This document shows, piece after piece, positions 25,721 to 33,828 of a stretch of DNA of 64,000 bases. The notes beneath the pieces are model-generated. The model saw only the letters and a program-made list of their open reading frames with translations. It ran no database searches and was not told where the DNA came from. Made by a program: the position numbers and the translations under genes. The DNA is from Verrucomicrobiota bacterium. GTDB lineage: Bacteria > Verrucomicrobiota > Verrucomicrobiia > Opitutales > Opitutaceae. The stretch is from NCBI GenBank assembly GCA_023416735.1, contig JAEZGX010000041.1, positions 1-64,000 of the forward strand, given 5' to 3'. Each line of letters opens with the position of its first letter. Positions within the stretch are counted from its first letter, which is position 1.

Positions 25721-26245
25721 AAGCTCCAAGCGCCAAGATCCAAGCTCCAGAGAAGCTCCCATCCTCAATGAGGAACCAAATGTCCACTTCGACTTACCCC
25801 GAAGCGAAGAGCGAATCTTGGTTGTTGAGTGAAGAGCCGGCAAAAGATCGCCACGCGTTCGATCTCGAAGAGCGCACCGCCGTTTTCGGCGAAGCCATCA
25901 TCCGCTTCGTGAAAAAAATTCCACGCGGCCCGGATACGGACCGTCTCATCGATCAACTCGTAGGATGCGGCACGAGCATCGGCGCGAACTACTGCGAGGC
26001 AAACGAGGGGCTCTCGAAGAAGGACTTCCACTGCATTATCGGCCGCTGCCGCAAGGAATCTAAAGAAACAAAGTTCTTCCTCCGCATGGTCGCAGCCAGC
26101 CAGCCCGCCCTCGCGTCTGAAGCCCGCACGCTCTTCCGCGAAGTCCAGGAGCTTCACCTGATCTTTTGCGCCATGTTCCGCAACTCCGGCTAACCCTTTG
26201 TTGTTTGGCCATTCCCTGGAGCTTGGATCTTGGTCCTTGGAGCTT
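25721..26245 (+). mobile_element. Inverted-repeat element enclosing a four-helix-bundle gene
   Basis: Left end 25721-25750 reads AAGCTCCAAGCGCCAAGATC then CAAGCTCCAG. The right end 26216-26245 reads CTGGAGCTTGGATCTTGG then TCCTTGGAGCTT. They are reverse complements at 28 of 30 positions. The single gene inside is the four-helix-bundle protein at 25780. The unit sits in the gap between preA and the dihydropyrimidinase gene. Related half-units without a gene occur at 27650-27778. No transposase is encoded, so movement would depend on another enzyme; the boundaries and mobility are inference. Confidence 0.6.
25780..26193 (+). CDS. Four helix bundle protein (S23 / 23S rRNA intervening-sequence family)
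   Basis: A 137-residue protein of the TIGR02436-type four-helix-bundle family: RTAVFGEAIIRFVKKIPRGPDT, then LIDQLVGCGTSIGANYCEANEG, SKKDFHCIIGRCRKESKETKFFL and the closing helix EARTLFREVQELHLIF. Members were first noticed inside intervening sequences of 23S rRNA genes; their function is unknown. The start ATG 25780 is preferred over ATG 25768 because GAGGA lies 5 bases upstream of it. The gene is enclosed by 30-base inverted repeats and splits the pyrimidine operon. Confidence 0.85.
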   Translation: MSTSTYPEAKSESWLLSEEPAKDRHAFDLEERTAVFGEAIIRFVKKIPRGPDTDRLIDQLVGCGTSIGANYCEANEGLSKKDFHCIIGRCRKESKETKFFLRMVAASQPALASEARTLFREVQELHLIFCAMFRNSG

Positions 26246-26256
26246 CTCCCCGCCGC

Positions 26257-27639
26257 ATGCCACTACTCATTAAAAACGGCGAAATCATCACGCCCTCCCA
26301 CCGCTACCACGCCGACATCTTCTGCGCAGACGAAACGATCACGACGATCGCGCCCAACCTCAGCGCTCCTCCCGACACCGAGGTCATCGACGCCGCCGGG
26401 AAATACGTCTTCCCCGGTTTCATCGATCCGCATGTTCACATCTACCTGCCCTTCATGGGCACGTATTCGAAAGACACCTACGCGACCGCCTCTCGCGCCG
26501 CCCTCGTCGGCGGCACCACCACCCTCATCGAGATGTGCTGCCCCGCGCGCAGCGACGACGCCCTCGCCGCCTTCGATCTCTGGATGTCGAAAGCCGCCGG
26601 CCAATCCGCCTGCGATTTCACGTTCCACATGGGCGTCACCAAATTCGACGCCACCACCGAATCTCAGCTCCGCGAAATCGTCGCCCGCGGCATCTCCTCC
26701 TTCAAAGTCTTCCTCGCCTACAAAGGCGCCTTCGGCATCGACGACACCGAACTCTACCGAACCCTCAAACTCGCCAGGGAACTCGGCGTCGTCGTCACCG
26801 CCCATTGCGAAAACGAAACGCTCATCGCCGAACGCAGCCGCGAACTCCTCGCCGCCGGCAAAACCGATCCCTCACAACATCACGAATCGCGCCCGCCGCT
26901 CGTTGAGGCCGAGGGCGTTCATCACTTGCTGACCTTCGCCGAGCTCACCGGTGCCGCCACCTACATCGTCCACCTTTCCTGCGAAGAAGCCTTGCGCGAA
27001 GCTCTCGCCGCCCGCCAGCGCGGTGTCCGCGTCGGCATCGAAACCCTCGTCCAATACCTCACGCTCGACAAAACCTACGCCGAACGCCCCGACTTCGAAG
27101 GCGCCAAATACGTGATGTCGCCCCCGCTCCGCGACGCCCGCAATCAATCCATTCTTTGGAACGCGCTTCGCGACGGCGTCATCCAGACCGTCGCCACCGA
27201 TCACGCCCCGTTCGACTTCACGACCCAAAAGCCGATGGGTCGCGACGATTTCACGAAAATCCCCAACGGCATCCCCGCGATCGAGGAACGTATCAACCTT
27301 CTCCATACCTACGGCGTCCGCCGCGGCCGCATCGATCTCCAAACTTTCGTCAACGTCGCCAGCACCGCCGCCGCAAAGCAGTTCGACCTTTTCCCTCGCA
27401 AAGGCGCCATCCAGCCCGGCTCCGACGCCGACCTCGTCATCTTCGATCCCGACTATCGCGGCACGATTTCCGCTCGCACGCAGCACATGAACGTCGACTA
27501 CAGCGCCTTCGAAGGCTGGCCGATCGAGGGTCGTCCGCACGTCGTCACCGTCCGCGGCCAAGTCGCCGCCCGCGACGGCCGCTTCGTCGGCCAATTGGGC
27601 CGTGGCGAATTCCTGAAACGCACGCCGACGCATTTTTGA
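26257..27639 (+). CDS. hydA: Dihydropyrimidinase
   Basis: A 460-residue cyclic amidohydrolase that opens the dihydrouracil ring to N-carbamoyl-beta-alanine. Metal and catalytic residues are all visible: FIDPHVHIYLP (HxH), the lysine to be carboxylated in SFKVFLAYKGAF, His in VTAHCENE, His in YIVHLSCEEAL and Asp in VATDHAPFDF. The substrate-loop tyrosine region GTYSKDTY also matches. ATG 26257 is chosen; the frame extends upstream into the inverted repeat. GGAG contributed by the repeat lies about 13 bases before the start. It is the second enzyme of the reductive pyrimidine pathway encoded here. Confidence 0.92.
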   Translation: MPLLIKNGEIITPSHRYHADIFCADETITTIAPNLSAPPDTEVIDAAGKYVFPGFIDPHVHIYLPFMGTYSKDTYATASRAALVGGTTTLIEMCCPARSDDALAAFDLWMSKAAGQSACDFTFHMGVTKFDATTESQLREIVARGISSFKVFLAYKGAFGIDDTELYRTLKLARELGVVVTAHCENETLIAERSRELLAAGKTDPSQHHESRPPLVEAEGVHHLLTFAELTGAATYIVHLSCEEALREALAARQRGVRVGIETLVQYLTLDKTYAERPDFEGAKYVMSPPLRDARNQSILWNALRDGVIQTVATDHAPFDFTTQKPMGRDDFTKIPNGIPAIEERINLLHTYGVRRGRIDLQTFVNVASTAAAKQFDLFPRKGAIQPGSDADLVIFDPDYRGTISARTQHMNVDYSAFEGWPIEGRPHVVTVRGQVAARDGRFVGQLGRGEFLKRTPTHF

Positions 27640-27649
27640 CGCGGCCCAA

Positions 27650-27778
27650 AAGCTCCAACATCCAAGCACCAAGCTCCAGAGAAACACCAACCTTCAACCT
27701 CCAAAAACCCACGTCCGCCTTCATTGAAGTTTGAGTTTTGGATCTTCTCTGGAGCTTGGATCTTGGAGCTTGGAGCTT
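27650..27778. repeat. Gene-less inverted-repeat unit, same family as 25721-26245
   Basis: The left arm, 27650-27684, contains CACCAAGCTCCAGAGAA, and the right arm, 27745-27778, contains TTCTCTGGAGCTTGGATCTT then GGAGCTTGGAGCTT. The arms are near reverse complements and share the CTGGAGCTTGGATCTTGG core with the element upstream. About 60 bases separate them and contain no gene. The unit fills the gap between the dihydropyrimidinase and transporter genes and places GGAG upstream of the transporter start codon. Confidence 0.6.
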
Positions 27779-27784
27779 CACCTC

Positions 27785-29272
27785 ATGCTAATCTCCGACG
27801 GCGCCCTCGAAAAAACCGACGAGTTGGAGGAATCCCAGCTCTACAACGCCGACCTCGCTCCCGTCCCCATCGGCCAGCGCAAATGGCGCATCGGCTCGAT
27901 TGCCGCCCTCTGGATCTCCATGGCCGCGTGCATTCCCACTTACATGCTCGCTTCGTCCCTCATCGACGGGGGCATGAATTGGTCTCAAGCCGTCCTCACC
28001 ATCTTTCTGGGCAACGTCATCGTCGTCATCCCGATGGTCCTCAACGCCCACGCTGGCACCAAATACGGCATCCCGTTTCCCGTCTTCTGCCGCGCTTCCT
28101 TTGGCACGCTCGGTGCCAACATCCCCGCCCTGCTCCGCGCGTTCGTCGCCTGCGGCTGGTTCGGCATCCAAACGTGGATTGGCGGCTCCGCCATCTATAA
28201 AATCTGCGCCGTCTTCTGGCCGTCGCTCGCCGCTCCCGACGCGACTACGTTCCTCGGCATCACCGCCGCCGAGTTCGCCTGCTTCCTCCTTTTCTGGGCG
28301 ATCAACATGTGGGTCGTCTATCGCGGCATCGATTCGATCCGCCTCCTTCTCAACATCAAAGCCCCGCTCCTCATCGGCCTCGGCCTGCTCCTTCTCTTCT
28401 GGGCGCGCCGCGAAGCCGGCGGTTTCGGCCCCATCCTCGCACAACCTTCGGCGTTCGCTCCCGGCCAGCCGAAAGCCGGCGAATTCTGGCCGTTCTTTTT
28501 CCCCGCGCTCACCGGCATGATCGGCTTCTGGGCCACGCTGTCGCTCAACATCCCCGACTTCTCCCGCTACGCCGTTTCCCAGCGCGCCCAAATCGCCGGC
28601 CAAGCCCTCGGCCTCCCGCTCACGATGGCGCTGTATTCATTTATTGGAGTCGCGGTCACGTCCGCGACGACCATCATCTACGGCCAAACCATCTGGGATC
28701 CGGTCGACGTCCTCACGCGTTTCCAAAATCCCTTCGTTCTCATCCTGTCGATGTTCGCCCTCTGTCTCGCTACGCTAGCAACTAACATCGCTGCCAACGT
28801 CGTCTCACCCGCCAACGACTTCGCCCACCTCGCGCCGAAGAAAATTTCCTTCCGCCTCGGGGGTCTCATCACCGGGGTCCTCGGCATCCTCATCATGCCT
28901 TGGAAACTCGTTGCCGATCCGAGCGGCTACATCTTCACCTGGCTCATCGGCTACAGCGCACTCCTCGGCCCGATCGGCGGAATCATGATCGCCGACTATT
29001 ACATCTGGCGAAAACGCACGCTCTCCCTCGTCGGCCTCTACTCCGGCACCGGCGACTATACCTACAAAAACGGCTTCAGCCTCGTCGCCATCATCGCCCT
29101 CCTCGCCGGCGCCCTCCCCAGCCTCCCTGGCTTTCTCGCCACCGTTCACCTCATCGACGCCGCCGCACTGCCGGTCTTCCTCCTCAACCTCTACCACTAC
29201 GCTTGGTTCGTCGGTTTCCTCGTCGCGTTCATCGTCTACCTATCCCTCCGCAAACTCGCCCCAAACTCCTGA
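27785..29272 (+). CDS. NCS1-family nucleobase:cation symporter
   Basis: A 495-residue transporter with about 12 membrane helices. NCS1 landmarks are YNADLAPVPIGQRKWRIGSIAALWISMA near the start, GTKYGIPFPVFCRASFG, WFGIQTWIGGSAIY, FFFPALTGMIGFWATLSLNIPDFSRYA and ANVVSPANDFAHLAPKKISFRLG. Mhp1- and PucI-type members carry hydantoins, allantoin, uracil or cytosine with a cation. Its place between dihydropyrimidinase and the beta-alanine aminotransferase points to uracil or thymine uptake. Start is ATG 27785; the earlier in-frame residues are translated repeat sequence. Confidence 0.9.
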   Translation: MLISDGALEKTDELEESQLYNADLAPVPIGQRKWRIGSIAALWISMAACIPTYMLASSLIDGGMNWSQAVLTIFLGNVIVVIPMVLNAHAGTKYGIPFPVFCRASFGTLGANIPALLRAFVACGWFGIQTWIGGSAIYKICAVFWPSLAAPDATTFLGITAAEFACFLLFWAINMWVVYRGIDSIRLLLNIKAPLLIGLGLLLLFWARREAGGFGPILAQPSAFAPGQPKAGEFWPFFFPALTGMIGFWATLSLNIPDFSRYAVSQRAQIAGQALGLPLTMALYSFIGVAVTSATTIIYGQTIWDPVDVLTRFQNPFVLILSMFALCLATLATNIAANVVSPANDFAHLAPKKISFRLGGLITGVLGILIMPWKLVADPSGYIFTWLIGYSALLGPIGGIMIADYYIWRKRTLSLVGLYSGTGDYTYKNGFSLVAIIALLAGALPSLPGFLATVHLIDAAALPVFLLNLYHYAWFVGFLVAFIVYLSLRKLAPNS

Positions 29273-29278
29273 ATTCAA

Positions 29279-29344
29279 CCACAGAGACACCGAGGCACCG
29301 AGAACCAATTCCCCGCCATTCTCCGTGTCTCCGTGCCTCAGTGG
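29279..29344. repeat. CCACAGAGACACCGAGG-type inverted repeat
   Basis: The left arm, 29279-29304, reads CCACAGAGACACCGAGG then CACCGAGAA. The right arm, 29319-29344, reads TTCTCCGTGTCTCC then GTGCCTCAGTGG. They are reverse complements at 21 of 26 positions, so the transcript can fold into a long hairpin. This belongs to the ACAGAGACACAGAG repeat type common in Planctomycetota and Verrucomicrobiota genomes. It occupies the gap between the transporter and the aminotransferase genes. Confidence 0.65.
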
Positions 29345-29349
29345 CTAAC

Positions 29350-30705
29350 ATGTCCGCCATGAAACAAATCCCTCTCCCGCCCACCTCCCACACGCCCGCG
29401 CCTTACACCGGCCCGTCCGCCGCCGACGTCCTCGCGCTCCGCAAACAATACCTCAACCCCGGCCTCTTCCTCTACTACAAGAAGCCGCTCATGCTCGTCG
29501 AGGGACACATGCAATACGTCTGGGACGACACCGGGCGCCGCTACCTCGACGCCCTCGGCGGCATCGTGACGGTCAGCGTCGGCCATTGTCATCCCCACGT
29601 CACCGCCGCCGCCACTCAACAACTCCACACGCTTCAGCACTCCACCACGATCTATCTCCAACCGCGTATCGCCGAATACGCCGAGAAGCTCGCGTCCAAG
29701 CTCCCCGGCGACCTCAAGGTCTGCTACTTCGTCAACTCCGGCTCCGAAGCCACCGACCTCGCGCTTCTCATGGCGCGACTCTACACCAGCAACCACGATA
29801 TCATCGCCCTCCGCAACGGCTATCACGGCGGCAACGCCTCCGGCATGGCGGTCACCGGACACAGTAGTTGGAAGTTCAATACGCCATACGCCTCCGGCGT
29901 TCACCACGCCGCCGCGCCTTACTCCTACCGCGGCCCTTATGGCTACGACGATCCCGACGCCGGCCGCAAATACGCCGACGACGTCAAATCCCTCATCGAC
30001 TACGCCACGCCCGGCAAAGTCGCCGGCTTCATCGCCGAATCCATTCAAGGTGTCGGCGGCTTCGTCATCTACCCCGATGGCTACCTGCAACACGCCTATG
30101 CCCACGTTCGTGCTGCCGGCGGCGTCTGCATCGCCGACGAAGTTCAAACCGGTTTCGGTCGCACCGGCACCCACTTCTGGGGCTTCGAAACCCAGGGGGT
30201 CATCCCCGACATCGTCACGATGGCCAAGGGCATCGGCAACGGAACCCCGCTCGGCGCCGTCGTCACTACGCCCGAGATCGCTGCCGTGCTCGCCCAAAAA
30301 ACGCACTTCAACACCTTCGGCGGCAATCCCGTGGCCTGCGCGACCGGCAAGGCCGTCCTGGAAGTGATCGAGCGCGAAAACCTCCAACAAAACGCTCACG
30401 ACTTGGGCGCCTATCTTCTCGCAGGACTCGAGAAACTCGAAGCCAAACACAAGATCGTCGGCGACGTCCGCGGCATGGGCCTGATGCTCGGCATCGAATT
30501 CGTCAAAGACCGCACCACCAAAACACCCGGCCGTGAAGAATGCGCCCGCGTCGTGGAAAACTGTCGCGATCTCGGCCTCCTCGTCGGCAAAGGCGGCCTC
30601 TGGGGCCAAACCATCCGGCTCGCTCCGCCGATGAACATCACCCGCGCCGACGCTGACTTCCTTCTCGCGACACTCGACGAAGCAATCGGCGAAGCCGCCG
30701 CTTAG
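29350..30705 (+). CDS. Class III aminotransferase, AGXT2 / beta-alanine transaminase type
   Basis: A 451-residue PLP-dependent class III aminotransferase. Features: YVWDDTGRRYLDALGGIVTVSVGH, the PLP-phosphate loop VNSGSEATDLA, FIAESIQGVGG, IADEVQTGFGRTG with the pyridine-binding Asp, and the Schiff-base lysine in VTMAKGIGNGTPLGAV. The pattern is closest to alanine-glyoxylate aminotransferase 2 and 3-aminoisobutyrate:pyruvate transaminase. At the end of a pyrimidine-degradation cluster it would convert beta-alanine or 3-aminoisobutyrate to the semialdehyde. ATG 29350 starts just after the repeat hairpin; ATG 29359 is an alternative. Confidence 0.88.
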   Translation: MSAMKQIPLPPTSHTPAPYTGPSAADVLALRKQYLNPGLFLYYKKPLMLVEGHMQYVWDDTGRRYLDALGGIVTVSVGHCHPHVTAAATQQLHTLQHSTTIYLQPRIAEYAEKLASKLPGDLKVCYFVNSGSEATDLALLMARLYTSNHDIIALRNGYHGGNASGMAVTGHSSWKFNTPYASGVHHAAAPYSYRGPYGYDDPDAGRKYADDVKSLIDYATPGKVAGFIAESIQGVGGFVIYPDGYLQHAYAHVRAAGGVCIADEVQTGFGRTGTHFWGFETQGVIPDIVTMAKGIGNGTPLGAVVTTPEIAAVLAQKTHFNTFGGNPVACATGKAVLEVIERENLQQNAHDLGAYLLAGLEKLEAKHKIVGDVRGMGLMLGIEFVKDRTTKTPGREECARVVENCRDLGLLVGKGGLWGQTIRLAPPMNITRADADFLLATLDEAIGEAAA

Positions 30706-30833
30706 CCCAAAGTGCGCGCCCGCGAGAGGCACTCAGCTTTGATCAGCGTTGGACTCCCACGCTCTCGATTCCAACCGCCCACCTTCTCCTTGCGCGCCTG
30801 CCGGCCGCCCCTTTTCTACGCCGACTCACCTCC

Positions 30834-31406
30834 ATGGCCCGTCGTCCCGACACCCGCACCGAGTCGCTTCTCGAAAAGACCATTTTCGCCTCCCGCTGGC
30901 TTCAAGCCCCGCTCTACCTGGGCCTTATCGTCGCTCAAGGCGTCTACGTCTATCAGTTCTTCGTCGAGCTCTGGCACCTCATCCACGTCGCCATCGATGG
31001 CGTTCCAGCCAACGGCCCCGACCTCAGCACCACCATCATGCTCATGGTCCTCGGCCTGATCGACGTGGTGATGATCGCGAACCTCCTCATCATGGTGATC
31101 ATCGGCGGTTACGAGACGTTTGTGTCCCGCCTCCATCTCGACGACCACGACGACCAGCCCGAGTGGCTCAACCACGTCAACGCCGGCATGCTCAAGGTGA
31201 AGCTGGCCACTGCACTCGTGAGCATCTCCTCGATTCACCTCCTCAAAACCTTCATCGAGGTTCGCTCGCCGAGCGTCATCTTCACCAACGAGGGCGTGAT
31301 GTGGCAGGTCATCATCCACGCCGTTTTCGTCCTTTCCGCCATTGCACTCGCCTGGACCGACCGGTTGATCAGCCCGCCAGCATCCGCCGCTCACGACACT
31401 CATTGA
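30834..31406 (+). CDS. yqhA: YqhA/UPF0114 family membrane protein
   Basis: A 190-residue protein of the YqhA/UPF0114 (TIGR00645) family: LLEKTIFASRWLQAPLYLGLI at the start, MLMVLGLIDVVMIANLLIMVIIGGYETFVS in the middle, and LKVKLATALVSISSIHLLKTFI later. Four membrane helices. The function of the family is not known. It has 128 bases upstream that should contain its promoter. Confidence 0.88.
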   Translation: MARRPDTRTESLLEKTIFASRWLQAPLYLGLIVAQGVYVYQFFVELWHLIHVAIDGVPANGPDLSTTIMLMVLGLIDVVMIANLLIMVIIGGYETFVSRLHLDDHDDQPEWLNHVNAGMLKVKLATALVSISSIHLLKTFIEVRSPSVIFTNEGVMWQVIIHAVFVLSAIALAWTDRLISPPASAAHDTH

Positions 31407-31460
31407 GCAGCGCGAGCAGAAGCTTGCGACAAAACCACACCTCCGCGTGTGATTGGCGTT

Positions 31461-32039
31461 ATGGCTTTCACCCCATCCGACGCCGACATCCTCGCTATCG
31501 AGCGGCCCGACCCCAAGCTGCTCAAATACTACCTCCTCTCCGCCCTCGCCTTCCCGCCCGCATGGCCCTTTGTCGCCCCCGCGCTGTGGTTCCGTTACCA
31601 CTCGATGCGCTACAAGTTCACCGACGAGGGCATCTCGATGAGATGGGGCATCCTTTTTCGTCGCGAGGTCATCATCCAATACGCGCGCATCCAGGACATC
31701 CACCTCCGCTCCAATGTCGTCGAGCGCTGGCTCGGCCTCGCCCGCGTCCTTATCCAAACCGCCAGCGGTAGCGCCGCCGCCGAGATGACGCTCGAAGGCC
31801 TCACCCAATTCGAGGCCGTGCGCGACTTCCTCTATTCGCGCATGCGTGGCGTGAAAGACCACGCGTCCCTGCGTATCCAATCGCCCGCGACGCCCGGCTC
31901 CTCGCCCGAAACTTCTCCTTCCGCCGATCCCGAACTCGCCGCCACCCTCCGCGAGGTCGCGCAGGAACTTCGACTGTTGCGCGAAACCCTCGCCACCACG
32001 CCGCGCTCGAACTCATCGCCGGAGGTGCCGCATGTTTGA
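31461..32039 (+). CDS. PH-domain (bPH2) membrane protein, first of a pair
   Basis: A 192-residue protein starting at ATG 31461. A hydrophobic segment (LLSALAFPPAWPFVAPALWF) precedes a bacterial PH domain of the YdbS type: YKFTDEGISMRWGILFRREVIIQYARIQDIHLRSN, then GLARVLIQTASGS. The C-terminal 50 residues form a helix with heptads (LREVAQELRLLRETLA) that may contact the partner. The last 8 bases overlap the next gene. Function unknown; such pairs resemble YdbS/YdbT. Confidence 0.8.
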   Translation: MAFTPSDADILAIERPDPKLLKYYLLSALAFPPAWPFVAPALWFRYHSMRYKFTDEGISMRWGILFRREVIIQYARIQDIHLRSNVVERWLGLARVLIQTASGSAAAEMTLEGLTQFEAVRDFLYSRMRGVKDHASLRIQSPATPGSSPETSPSADPELAATLREVAQELRLLRETLATTPRSNSSPEVPHV

Positions 32040-33042
32040 CCGCTTTCGCCAAACGCTTCTGACCCTGCTGCGCGTCCCTCCGCAACCCGCCGCACCCTCT
32101 GGCGCACCCGGCTCCATCCGCGTTTTTCGCGCCGCTCCCAACTTCTATCGCTTTAAACTCGCCGGTTGGGCTCTCGGTCAGATCGCCACGTTCTTCGGCA
32201 TCGTCGTTTCTCTCGTCTTCCTCGCCAATTTCAAAGCCGAAGCCGATTACGTTCGCAGCGAACGCCAAGCGGCCGCCGCGGCGGCGGCGAACCCAACCGA
32301 TTCCACTTCCACCGTGAATCCCGCCGCGTCCGACCCCGAAGCTTCTCCCGCCGACATTTCACCCGAGCAGCAGAAGGGATTGGAGCGCCTGGAGAAACTC
32401 GAGCGATTGGACCGCGGTTGGCGGTTTCCAGTCCAGTTCCTCAACATTCCTTACGCCTTTCTACACGACCCTCACAATCCCATCGGCCGCCTCATCGAAC
32501 GTTCACCTTGGTGGCTCTTTCCTGGAATCGCGCTTCTCGAATTTGTCGGCGTTGCGTTCTACCTCATCCAACTTCCCGTCACCTATGCGCTCGTGCGGCT
32601 CGAGTTCGAATCGCACTGGTATATCGTGACCGACCGAAGCCTCCGGATCCGGTGGGGACTCGTCAACATGCGCGAAGCCACCATGAGTTTCGCCAACATC
32701 CAACAGGTCACCGTCTCGCAAGGCCCGCTCCAGCGCCTGCTCGGTCTTGCCGACGTCCACGTCCAATCTGCCGGCGGCGGCAGTCGCGGGAAAGACGAAG
32801 ACAAGGGCTCCGATCGCGACTCCATGCACCAGGGCGTTTTTCACGGCGTGTCCAACGCCCACGAAATCCGCGACCTCATCCTCGACCGTCTGCGCCAGTT
32901 CCGCGCCGCCGGACTCGGCGACCCCGAAGACGCCGCCGACCATCTCGCGCCCGCTTCACCCCCGCCAACTTCCTCCTCGGCCCTCGGTGCCGCGCGCACG
33001 CTCCTCGCCGAAGCCCGCGCCCTCCGCCAATCGCTCACCTAA
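32032..33042 (+). CDS. PH-domain (bPH2) membrane protein, second of a pair
   Basis: A 336-residue protein with two membrane segments (LGQIATFFGIVVSLVFLANF and WLFPGIALLEFVGVAFYLIQLPVTYAL) separated by a soluble, Ala/Glu-rich loop. The bPH2 domain follows: WYIVTDRSLRIRWGLVNMREATMSFANIQQVTVSQG, then LGLADVHVQSAGG. It overlaps the upstream PH-domain gene by 8 bases, so the two are almost certainly translated together and may form one complex. Confidence 0.8.
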   Translation: MFDRFRQTLLTLLRVPPQPAAPSGAPGSIRVFRAAPNFYRFKLAGWALGQIATFFGIVVSLVFLANFKAEADYVRSERQAAAAAAANPTDSTSTVNPAASDPEASPADISPEQQKGLERLEKLERLDRGWRFPVQFLNIPYAFLHDPHNPIGRLIERSPWWLFPGIALLEFVGVAFYLIQLPVTYALVRLEFESHWYIVTDRSLRIRWGLVNMREATMSFANIQQVTVSQGPLQRLLGLADVHVQSAGGGSRGKDEDKGSDRDSMHQGVFHGVSNAHEIRDLILDRLRQFRAAGLGDPEDAADHLAPASPPPTSSSALGAARTLLAEARALRQSLT

Positions 33043-33050
33043 ATCCGCCA

Positions 33051-33083
33051 AAAAAAAGACAGAAGCCCATCAGGCTTCTGTCT
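33051..33083 (-). terminator. Rho-independent terminator of the dps-DUF1328 unit
   Basis: An 11-bp perfect stem, AGACAGAAGCC (33057-33067) with GGCTTCTGTCT (33073-33083), 5-base loop, running into TTTTTTT on the minus strand. It lies 25 bases past the DUF1328 stop and could also help stop the convergent plus-strand transcript. Confidence 0.85.
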
Positions 33084-33107
33084 TCTGCTACCGCATCGGT
33101 GGCGCCA

Positions 33108-33269
33108 TCAAGGCACCCGCCGGCCGCGAAGCAGCGAGACGAGAAAAAGGATCAAGAAGATCACGAAACATACTTTCGCGATCGTGGCCGCAGTTCCGGC
33201 GACGACGCCGAAACCCAGCACGCCCGCGATTAGCGCGATAATCAGGAACAGAATGGCGTAGCTTAACAT
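33108..33269 (-). CDS. DUF1328 small membrane protein, second copy
   Basis: A 53-residue protein, MLSYAILFLIIALIAGVLGF then GVVAGTAATIAKVCFVIFL and a basic tail LLRGRRVP. The two-helix pattern with GVVAGTAATIAK between the helices is the DUF1328/UPF0391 signature and parallels the gene at 7752. It follows dps by 33 bases on the same strand and precedes a strong terminator, so the two are probably one stress-linked transcript. No good Shine-Dalgarno is visible. Confidence 0.85.
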   Translation of the reverse strand: MLSYAILFLIIALIAGVLGFGVVAGTAATIAKVCFVIFLILFLVSLLRGRRVP

Positions 33270-33302
33270 GGTTCTAGGGGGTTGAGATTTCGAAGCCGAA
33301 AG

Positions 33303-33803
33303 TCATGCCTGCGCGCGCTCGCGGTCGTGGAGCAACTCGCCCAACACCCACGAGGTTGTTTCGTGATACTCGACCAACTCGCGCAATAAAGTCGCTGTCA
33401 CCGGATCTCCGCAGTCCACCGCGCAGGCTTCCGCGTCACGTCGCAGCCGGTCCGCCATCCGGTCGTGCAACTGGCGCAACACCGACAGCATGCTCCGGGC
33501 GCTCAGGTCCACCCCGCGCGTGGGCGTGAAACGCGGCGCTTGAATCAGATCCGTCCATCCCGTGTGCGTCACTACTCCGAGCACGCGAGCCCGCTCGCCG
33601 AGCTTTTCGATCCAGTCGTCAATCTGGTGATACTGCTCATCGAAGAGTTCGTGCAGATTTCGAAAGTGCGGACCCGTGACGTTCCAGTGGTAATCCCGCG
33701 TGGCGGCCGACAACGCAAATTCGTCCGCCAGCGCATGGTTCAAAATCGAACCGACACACTCCCGCGCCTCGGCTGAAAGTTCGTTGTTCACATTGTAATA
33801 CAT
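33303..33803 (-). CDS. dps: Dps / ferritin-like DNA-binding stress protein
   Basis: A 166-residue Dps-family protein. The inter-subunit ferroxidase residues are all present: His in RDYHWNVTGPHF, and the H/D/E set in LFDEQYHQIDDWIEKLGERAR. It would oxidise iron with peroxide and store it in a 12-subunit shell, protecting DNA. The N-terminus (MYYNVNNELSAEARE) lacks a lysine-rich tail, so DNA binding may be weak. It is the first gene of a unit with DUF1328; see the promoter-like site upstream. Confidence 0.9.
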   Translation of the reverse strand: MYYNVNNELSAEARECVGSILNHALADEFALSAATRDYHWNVTGPHFRNLHELFDEQYHQIDDWIEKLGERARVLGVVTHTGWTDLIQAPRFTPTRGVDLSARSMLSVLRQLHDRMADRLRRDAEACAVDCGDPVTATLLRELVEYHETTSWVLGELLHDRERAQA

Positions 33804-33828
33804 GGGAGCCGCTCGTGCGGTCTCCCCC

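Noticed and set aside
27731..27784. N-terminal extension of the NCS1 transporter
   Set aside because: The extra residues (SSLELGSWSLELH) are the translation of the inverted repeat, not part of the transporter family, so ATG 27785 was used.
29338..30732. Minus-strand ORF of 464 codons opposite the aminotransferase gene
   Set aside because: Shadow of a well-supported class III aminotransferase with all PLP motifs; no family features on the minus strand.
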